A DNA stretch of 10,830 nucleotides, from assembly GCF_040649515.1 (NCBI RefSeq), contig NZ_JBEZFP010000212.1, positions 1 to 10,830 on the forward strand. Direction: 5' to 3'. The notes under the pieces are model-generated. The model made no database searches and was not told the DNA's origin. It saw nothing but the letters and a program-made list of their open reading frames with translations. This document shows, piece by piece, positions 6,174 to 10,830 of this stretch. How positions within the stretch are numbered: position 1 is the stretch's first letter; each line of letters begins with the position of its first letter. This DNA comes from Yinghuangia elevatio (lineage in GTDB: Bacteria > Actinomycetota > Actinomycetes > Streptomycetales > Streptomycetaceae). A program made the translations under genes and the position numbers.

Positions 6174-6815
6174 ATGCAGCAGAACACGTCAGCGAAGACG
6201 CTCCGCCGCGCCGCGGCCGTCGCCATAGCGGCCGGGGTCATCGCCATCGCGGCACCCGTGACCGTACGCGCGGTACCCGGCCTCCAAGAGGACCCGCCGC
6301 CGGTCCTCGCGGACACCGGCGCGTCGGGCAACGAACAGGCCATTCTCACCGCGGGGGTGGCGATGCTCCTCGGCGGCGCGGTCGTGGTCGGCGCCGCCCG
6401 CTTCCGCGCGGCCCGCGCCGCCGCAGCGGCCGAAGAGGACGAACTCTGGGACGACGAAGAGTGGGACGACGACGAAGACCCCACGCCCGAAGCAACCGCC
6501 CCCGAATCCCCCGCAGTTCCGCCCCGACTGTCCGCGACGACACCGGAAGCGGGGCCTGACGCAACGTCAGAAGCGAGGCCCCAGACAGATCCCGAGCGAC
6601 CGGCACCGCCCGAACTCGCAAACGCCACAACCACCCAATCGCCCGACAAGTCCCCGAACCCACCAACCCACAGCCAGGACACCGACGAAACCGAGGACAC
6701 CGGCTCCGGCGCCGACAAGCAGGCCGACAACGACGGCCAGGGCACCGGTGAAGCGGAGAACAAGAAGGCCTCGGACATCAGCGAGAAGGACCGTCCGCCG
6801 ACCGAGCCGACCTGA
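6174..6815 (+). CDS. Secreted/membrane protein with LADTG sorting-type motif and acidic tail
   Basis: I do not recognise a named family for this 213-aa protein. Residues 1-33 form a signal peptide: a basic start with KTLRR, a hydrophobic core 12-30, and likely cleavage after VRA. After only 11 residues comes LADTG (45-49), then a polar linker, a hydrophobic segment (57-76) and RFRAAR (77-82). Motif, helix and arginines together match the actinobacterial LAXTG sorting signal read by class E sortases. Such signals normally end a protein. Here about 130 residues follow, beginning with a very acidic run (87-102) containing two Trp and then a Pro/Thr/Asp/Glu-rich, probably disordered tail. By charge the tail should be cytoplasmic, and sortase cleavage would leave a mature peptide of about 15 residues. 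Alternatively it is a plain two-helix hairpin protein. The ATG at 6174 has a poor ribosome binding site (GAAGAG); a longer open frame upstream has no support. Confidence 0.75.
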   Translation: MQQNTSAKTLRRAAAVAIAAGVIAIAAPVTVRAVPGLQEDPPPVLADTGASGNEQAILTAGVAMLLGGAVVVGAARFRAARAAAAAEEDELWDDEEWDDDEDPTPEATAPESPAVPPRLSATTPEAGPDATSEARPQTDPERPAPPELANATTTQSPDKSPNPPTHSQDTDETEDTGSGADKQADNDGQGTGEAENKKASDISEKDRPPTEPT

Positions 6816-6855
6816 CCAACGCAACAAGAACGAACACCCCGTGCGACGGCACCAG

Positions 6856-7089
6856 ATGCTCACGTACGTCGGCGGGTATGCGCCTCCTTCGGTGCCCATG
6901 GCCGTGATCGTCCACCCTTGCGCGTCGGGCCCGTCGCGGCGGACATTGCAAGTGGCCGCGTCGGGGCGTGCCTACGGAACGATTGAAGTGATCGGCATCG
7001 ACACGGGGAAGCCGCCGGCAGAAGCCCTCTCCCCCTTGACGGAGGTCATCGGGGAGTTCATGGAAAGCGCGACTGCCCAGTCACCTTGA
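6856..7089 (+). CDS. Small hypothetical protein
   Basis: This 77-aa ORF has about 80 percent G/C at third positions, which argues for real coding. It has no recognised domain. Visible features are a short hydrophobic strand (PMAVIVHP), a second strand-like region (TIEVIGI) and a likely helix near the end (LTEVIGEFMES). The ATG at 6856 has only a weak GACGG-like site; a GTG at 6841 in the same frame is the alternative, and an ATG at 6898 would shorten it. It starts about 40 bp after the LADTG protein gene on the same strand with no visible terminator between, so the two may be co-transcribed. It converges on the marR gene. Confidence 0.45.
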   Translation: MLTYVGGYAPPSVPMAVIVHPCASGPSRRTLQVAASGRAYGTIEVIGIDTGKPPAEALSPLTEVIGEFMESATAQSP

Positions 7090-7104
7090 ATTGCCGAGTC
7101 CCCC

Positions 7105-7123
7105 GCCGCGCGTGGCAAGCGGC
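7105..7123. terminator. Weak bidirectional terminator candidate
   Basis: A GCCGC/GCGGC stem (7105-7109 with 7119-7123) has a 9-nt loop and is extended outward by imperfect GC pairs. It lies between the convergent small ORF and the marR gene. The 39-bp gap leaves little other room for termination. Confidence 0.35.
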
Positions 7124-7128
7124 GCGGG

Positions 7129-7611
7129 CTACTCCGCGGTGCGGGCGCCGGTGGCCAGGTCGGGGCGGGGCCAGGCGGTGTCCTGGGCGTCTTCGATAGA
7201 GCGGTTGAAGCGGGTCAGTACGTCGAGGAGTTCGCGGCGTTCGTCCGGGCTCCAGTCGCCGAGGACGCGTTCGATGCCGCGGCAGTAGCGTTCCCGGTCG
7301 GCCGCGAGGCGGCGCCTGCCCTCCTCGGTCGCCCGCAGCTTGCGCGCGAGCCCGCCGTCGGGGTCCACGATGCGCTCCGCGAGGCCGCCGCGCAGCAGGG
7401 CGGCCACCTGGCGGTTCACGGTGGAGGTGTCGAGCTTGAAGGCGTCCGCGAGTTGGCCGATCGACATCGGCCCTTCGGCTTCGAGCCGGCTGATGAGCAG
7501 GTACGCCGACCGTTCGAGCGGCTGCCCCTCGACATTGCGGTTGACCATCACCTGATGCCGGGCCAGGAGCATGCACTCACGCTCGATGCGGGCCAGCAGG
7601 TGGTCCAACAC
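7129..7611 (-). CDS. MarR family transcriptional regulator
   Basis: This is a dimeric winged-helix regulator, 160 aa, the usual MarR length. The N-terminal dimer helix (1-25) is followed by RSAYLLISRLEAEGPMS (34-50). The helix-turn-helix is IGQLADAFKLDTSTVNRQVAALLRGGL (51-77), with recognition helix STVNRQVAAL, and the wing is ERIVDPDGGLARKLRAT (79-94) with the Asp and basic residues typical of the family. C-terminal helices (97-142) complete the dimer. The GTG at 7611 is preceded by GGGAGGA a few bases upstream; the open frame continues far upstream as a shadow of the exporter gene and is rejected. It is divergent from an MFS exporter with a perfect palindrome between, the standard layout of a drug-responsive autorepressor. 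The ligand is unknown, probably a small lipophilic or aromatic compound exported by the neighbour. Confidence 0.93.
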   Translation of the reverse strand: MLDHLLARIERECMLLARHQVMVNRNVEGQPLERSAYLLISRLEAEGPMSIGQLADAFKLDTSTVNRQVAALLRGGLAERIVDPDGGLARKLRATEEGRRRLAADRERYCRGIERVLGDWSPDERRELLDVLTRFNRSIEDAQDTAWPRPDLATGARTAE

Positions 7612-7697
7612 GTCGTCCTCCCTCGGGTCGCTTACTGCCGGAACGCCCGTCCGTGTCACGAGGTTCCGGGCATTTTCCACTTGTTGGCGCCCCCGGA

Positions 7698-7732
7698 GTA
7701 TGCACGATACACAATATGTGTATCGTGCATAC
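7698..7732. promoter_or_regulatory. 35-bp palindromic operator between marR and the MFS gene
   Basis: GTATGCACGATACACA (7698-7713) is repeated in perfect inverted orientation at 7717-7732 around a 3-nt spacer. It sits in the 163-bp divergent gap and is strikingly AT-rich for this genome. Each half has an internal ACGATACACA, giving a core TGTGTATCGT. A weak -35/-10 pair for the exporter (TTGGCG at 7684-7689, TACACA at 7708-7713, 18-nt spacer) would be covered by a bound repressor. I infer the binding site of the MarR regulator, repressing both genes. Confidence 0.85.
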
Positions 7733-7774
7733 GGAACCACCCGCCGATTCGGGGCGGGGAGCTTCGGAGGGCAC

Positions 7775-9277
7775 ATGAACGCCGCACCACCCGTAGACGC
7801 GATCCACCCCGGCCCCGGCGGCGCACGTCGCAGCCCCGGGGTCATCGTCACGGTCCTGGCCTTCTGCGGCATCGTCGTCTCGCTGATGCAGACACTCGTC
7901 GTCCCCCTGCTCACCGAGCTCCCCCGGCTCCTGGACACCTCGGCCTCCAACGCCTCGTGGGTGGTGACCGCGACCCTGCTCTCCGGCGCGGTGTGCACCC
8001 CGGTGATGGGACGCCTGGGCGACATGTACGGCAAGCGCCGCATCCTCGCGCTGTGCCTCGGCATGCTCACCACCGGCTCGGTGATCTGCGGGCTGAGCGA
8101 CTCGATCCTGCCGATGATCGCGGGCCGCATCCTCCAGGGCGCCTCGTTCGGGGTCATCGCGCTCGGCATGAGCCTGATGCGCGACGAGCTGCCGCCGGCC
8201 CGCCTCGGCCCCTCGGTCGCGCTGATGAGCGCGACGCTCGGCATCGGCGGCGCGGTCGGCCTGCCGGTCGCCGCGCTGGTCGCGCAGAACGCGGACTGGC
8301 ACATGCTCTTCTGGGGTGCCGCCGCCCTCGGTGTCGTCGACATCACCCTGGTCCTGCTCCTGGTGCCCGAGTCGCCGGTACGCACCCCCGCGCCCTTCGA
8401 CTTCATCGGCACCCTCGGCCTGTCCGCGGGCCTCGTCTCGCTGCTGCTGGCCATCTCCAAGGGCGCCGACTGGGGTTGGAGCAGCGGACGTACGCTCGGA
8501 CTCTTCCTCGCGGCGCTGGTCATCCTCCCGCTGTGGGGCTTCGGCGAACTGCGCACCACCGCGCCCCTGGTCGACCTCCGCGTCAACGCCAAGCCGCAGG
8601 TGCTCTTCACCAACCTGGCGTCCATCGTGATCGGCTTCGCGATGTACGCGCAGTCCCTCGTCTTCCCGCAGATCCTCATGCTGCCCGAGGAGACCGGCTT
8701 CGGCCTCGGCAAGTCGATGGTGGTCACCGGTCTTGTGATGGCCCCGGCGGGCCTCGTGATGATGTTCGTGTCCCCGCTGTCCGCGAAGCTGTCGGCAGCC
8801 AAGGGGCCCAAGGTCTCGCTCCTGGTCGGCAGCGCAATCACGGCGCTCGGCTACCTGCTCTCGCTGGCGATGCTGGACGCGGTGTGGAAGATCGTCGTCG
8901 CGGCGTCGGTGTCCGCGGCCGGCTGCGCGCTCGCGTACTCGGCGATGCCGGCGCTCATCATGCAGGCCATCCCGCCGCAGCAGACCGGCGCGGCTACCGG
9001 GCTCAACACCCTGATGCGCTCGATCGGCACCTCCAGTTCGGCGGCGGTGATCAGCATGGTCCTCGCCAGCATGACCGTGTCCCTGGGCGGCCGGGCGATC
9101 CCGTCCCTCGACGCCTTCCGGACCAGCCTGTGGGTCGGCTGCGCCGCGGCGGTCGCGGCCACCCTGGTCACCCTGCTGATCCCGGCGCGCAAGGCGGCAC
9201 CGGAGACCGGAGCGGTGGCACCGACCGCGCCGCGCCCCGCACACGACGCGGCCGGCGCCACGGCCTCGGCCGGCTGA
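7775..9277 (+). CDS. MFS drug exporter, DHA2 (14-TMS) type
   Basis: This is a proton-driven efflux permease of the cytoplasmic membrane, 500 aa, the usual DHA2/EmrB-QacA length. MFS motif A is complete in the TM2-TM3 loop: GRLGDMYGKRR (79-89). Motif B in TM4 reads GRILQGASFG (117-126). The TM5 motif-C region GIGGAVGLPVAALV (156-169) is followed by the DHA2-typical ADWHMLFW. Central helices 7-8, which separate the two halves of the 14-TMS type, lie around 208-262 with an acidic/polar hinge. The tail after the last helix (from about 477) is Ala/Pro-rich and probably cytoplasmic. The ATG at 7775 has GGAGGG four bases upstream. It is divergent from the marR gene and shares the palindromic operator, so expression is probably induced by its own substrate. 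The substrate cannot be told; multidrug or a self-made antibiotic are both possible. Confidence 0.93.
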   Translation: MNAAPPVDAIHPGPGGARRSPGVIVTVLAFCGIVVSLMQTLVVPLLTELPRLLDTSASNASWVVTATLLSGAVCTPVMGRLGDMYGKRRILALCLGMLTTGSVICGLSDSILPMIAGRILQGASFGVIALGMSLMRDELPPARLGPSVALMSATLGIGGAVGLPVAALVAQNADWHMLFWGAAALGVVDITLVLLLVPESPVRTPAPFDFIGTLGLSAGLVSLLLAISKGADWGWSSGRTLGLFLAALVILPLWGFGELRTTAPLVDLRVNAKPQVLFTNLASIVIGFAMYAQSLVFPQILMLPEETGFGLGKSMVVTGLVMAPAGLVMMFVSPLSAKLSAAKGPKVSLLVGSAITALGYLLSLAMLDAVWKIVVAASVSAAGCALAYSAMPALIMQAIPPQQTGAATGLNTLMRSIGTSSSAAVISMVLASMTVSLGGRAIPSLDAFRTSLWVGCAAAVAATLVTLLIPARKAAPETGAVAPTAPRPAHDAAGATASAG

Positions 9278-9338
9278 CGCCGGATCAGGAACCGTACGCA
9301 CGAATCGCCCGGACTCCCGGACCGCACACACCACTCAG

Positions 9339-9356
9339 GAGCAGTACGCCCTGCTC
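9339..9356. terminator. Weak hairpin between convergent genes
   Basis: GAGCAG and CTGCTC form a perfect 6-bp stem around a 6-nt loop. It overlaps the last codon of the leftward beta-helix gene and lies about 60 bp past the MFS stop. It is the only clear hairpin in the convergent gap, so it may serve the MFS gene. There is no U-tract. Confidence 0.35.
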
Positions 9357-10641
9357 ACGGCCGGTACTCGTACGCCCCGGCCGTCGCACCCTCCTCCGGG
9401 ACCGGCGCCCCGGTGATGTCGACCGTGTACCCGGTCGGCTCGCCGCGCCCGATCGCCGGGCTGCCGGCCCGCACCCGCAGGTCGTCGGGGCCGGTGAAGC
9501 GCGGGTCCGCGAACACCGAGTCGGGGCCCGCGTCGAACTGGTGCTGCGAGCCGTCGTAGACGCCGGTGTCCTCGTCGGCGCCCGCGCCGTCCTCGTACCC
9601 GCTCTTCCAGCCGACGGCGATGACGTTGTTGCGCAGCTTGAGGATGTCCGTGTCGCAGCCGCCGTGGCACACCCAGCCCTGCGACTCCGCGCCCGGCAGG
9701 TACACCGAGTTGTTCACCACGAGCGTGCCGCGCACCGGGCCGAGGCCGGTGTCGGGGCCGCGCGTGACCAGGAAGCTGCCGCGCTCGTACTTGGAGGTGA
9801 CGACGTTGTACGCGAACACGTTGCCGTCGGCCGTCTTGTCGGTGTCGTGCCCGAGCTCGGTGAAGGTCTCGTTGTCGCGCGTGACGTTGTACTCGATGCG
9901 GTTGCGGTCGCCGTCGTAGATCTCGACCGCGGCGCCGTCGTACCCGTAGTCGTGGCTCGTCGCGTAGCTCCCGGCGATCGTGTTGCCGGTGATGAGGTTG
10001 TCGTCGCCGTTGAGCAGCACGCCGAACGCGCCGGAGTCGTCGTCGCCGCCCGGGTCGTCGACGCTCATCTTGTTGTTGTCGATCAGCTCGGAGCCGCGCA
10101 CGGTGTTGTGGTGCGCGGTGTCGGCGATGGACACCCCGACGACGTTGTCGTCCGCGCGGATGGCCTCCAGCGTGTTGTGGTGGCCCTTCTCGATCTCGAC
10201 GCCGGCCCAGTCGCAGCCGGTCAGCCGCAGGTCCCGGACGGTCCAGTACGAGCCGGTCAGCCACACGCAGTTCGCGCCGCCGCCGACGACCGGCCGTTCG
10301 CCGGTGCCGTACGCGCCGACGGTGAGCGGCTGGCCCGCGGTCCCGCTGCGGGCCAGCGCGAGCGTGCCGTTCCACTCCTCGCCGCGCTTGAACAGGACGG
10401 TGTCGCCGGGCCGCAGCGCGGCCGCGGAGACCTTGCCGAGGGTGCGCCAGGCCGTGGCGGCGGAGGTTCCCGCACGGCTGTCCGAGCCGGCGGAGGCGTC
10501 GACGTAGTACGTGGTGCCCGCGGCGGCGGTGCCGTCCGCCGCCGCGTCGAAGGACGGCAGTGCCGCCGCGGCGCCCAAGGCGAGCAGTAATGCGGTTCCG
10601 GACGCCGCCGCCTTGTGCCGGCGGATTCCCGAAAGGCCCAT
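9355..10641 (-). CDS. Secreted right-handed parallel beta-helix repeat protein
   Basis: The product is an extracellular protein of 428 aa with a pectate-lyase-like beta-helix fold; such proteins often bind or cleave polysaccharides, but no catalytic residues can be assigned. The signal peptide (about 1-35) has a basic start (RRHK), a hydrophobic core (12-28) and Ala-rich cleavage sites. The mature N-terminus YYVDASAGSDSRAGTS...W.TL..V...L.PGD.V.F..G (45-87) is the cap typical of this family. Coils follow with repeated N-x-(V/I/L)-x-x-N/D-N patterns such as HHNTLEAI, HHNTVRGS, DDNLITGN and DRNRIEYN (154-252). The C-terminal F.DP.F...L...GSPAIGRG motif (377-400) is also typical of secreted members. 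Four Cys (125, 143, 325, 329) may form disulfides. The ATG at 10641 has AAGGGA six bases upstream. Leu18 is encoded by TTA (10588-10590), the only TTA codon I found in the window's genes. Confidence 0.88.
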   Translation of the reverse strand: MGLSGIRRHKAAASGTALLLALGAAAALPSFDAAADGTAAAGTTYYVDASAGSDSRAGTSAATAWRTLGKVSAAALRPGDTVLFKRGEEWNGTLALARSGTAGQPLTVGAYGTGERPVVGGGANCVWLTGSYWTVRDLRLTGCDWAGVEIEKGHHNTLEAIRADDNVVGVSIADTAHHNTVRGSELIDNNKMSVDDPGGDDDSGAFGVLLNGDDNLITGNTIAGSYATSHDYGYDGAAVEIYDGDRNRIEYNVTRDNETFTELGHDTDKTADGNVFAYNVVTSKYERGSFLVTRGPDTGLGPVRGTLVVNNSVYLPGAESQGWVCHGGCDTDILKLRNNVIAVGWKSGYEDGAGADEDTGVYDGSQHQFDAGPDSVFADPRFTGPDDLRVRAGSPAIGRGEPTGYTVDITGAPVPEEGATAGAYEYRP

Positions 10642-10728
10642 GGTCTGTCCCTTCCGAACGCTTGTGGATGCGAGCGATTTCGGCCGGACCTGCGGCGGGA
10701 CGCGCCGGTCGTGCGGTCCGGCGCCAGG

Positions 10729-10758
10729 AACCTAGGCCGACCGCCGCACAGTCGTCCA
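10729..10758 (-). promoter_or_regulatory. Candidate housekeeping-type promoter for the beta-helix gene
   Basis: On the minus strand TGGACG (complement of 10753-10758) and TAGGTT (complement of 10729-10734) are separated by 18 nt. TAGGTT is close to the actinomycete -10 consensus TAGRRT, and the -35 matches TTGACA at four of six positions. Start of transcription would fall about 80 bp before the ATG. Confidence 0.4.
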
Positions 10759-10807
10759 CGCGCCATCCGCCCCGCGCGCGGAGTATCCACATCACGCCGA
10801 AGGGGCG

Positions 10808-10830
10808 GTGCGGCCACATGGTGGCCGCAC
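10808..10830. repeat. 10-bp perfect inverted repeat at the window edge
   Basis: GTGCGGCCAC and GTGGCCGCAC flank a 3-nt spacer and run to the last base, so the repeat may extend beyond the window. It is about 170 bp upstream of the beta-helix gene. It could be a terminator for an unseen neighbour or an operator. Confidence 0.5.

Noticed and set aside
7453..10590. A 1045-codon open frame on the + strand across the marR, MFS and beta-helix genes
   Set aside because: It is a frame shadow of high-GC DNA: Arg/Pro/Gly/Ala-rich with no domain, and it runs across three well-supported genes.
1..10830. tRNA, rRNA, riboswitch, defence system or biosynthetic cluster
   Set aside because: No cloverleaf, rRNA-like or riboswitch-like sequence was recognised by eye, and none of the encoded proteins belongs to a known defence or core biosynthetic family.

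Overview
The window is very GC-rich chromosomal DNA. It has strong G/C bias at third codon positions, frequent GTG starts with GGAGG-type ribosome binding sites, and a single TTA codon among all its genes. The protein types (actinobacterial DoxX, bacterial WD40 propellers, Pro/Gly/Gln-rich N-terminal tails, an LAXTG sorting motif) point to a mycelial actinomycete, most likely a Streptomyces or a close relative in the Streptomycetaceae. No species can be named from the sequence alone.

Layout. Positions 2-169 hold a short mobile-element remnant (imperfect terminal inverted repeats with flanking CTAG copies), whose right edge falls exactly on the stop codon of the first gene. A leftward block follows: hemerythrin HHE protein (166-813), uracil-DNA glycosylase (1066-1743), DoxX membrane protein (1919-2482), WD40 beta-propeller (2854-3876) and a large YibE/F-type polytopic membrane protein (4036-5979). 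These genes are separated by 159-371 bp gaps holding hairpins and palindromes, so they look like independent transcription units rather than one operon. Divergent from yibE/F runs a 213-residue protein (6174-6815) with a signal peptide, an LADTG sorting-type motif, a membrane segment and a long acidic tail. A small unrecognised ORF (6856-7089) follows it.

A classic divergent regulator/exporter pair comes next: a MarR-family regulator (7129-7611, leftward) and a 14-TMS-type MFS drug exporter (7775-9277, rightward). Their shared intergenic region carries a perfect 16-bp-arm inverted repeat, which is very probably the MarR operator. The last gene is leftward (9355-10641) and encodes a secreted right-handed parallel beta-helix protein with a TTA leucine codon in its signal peptide, suggesting bldA-type developmental control. 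The extreme right edge is a 10-bp perfect inverted repeat.

Functionally this is mostly ordinary chromosome: DNA repair, a di-iron protein, drug export with its repressor, and envelope proteins. I found no defence system, CRISPR array, RNA gene or biosynthetic cluster. The least explained parts are the LADTG protein with its inverted architecture, the histidine-rich repeat-bearing YibE/F protein divergent from it, and the mini-element at a stop codon.
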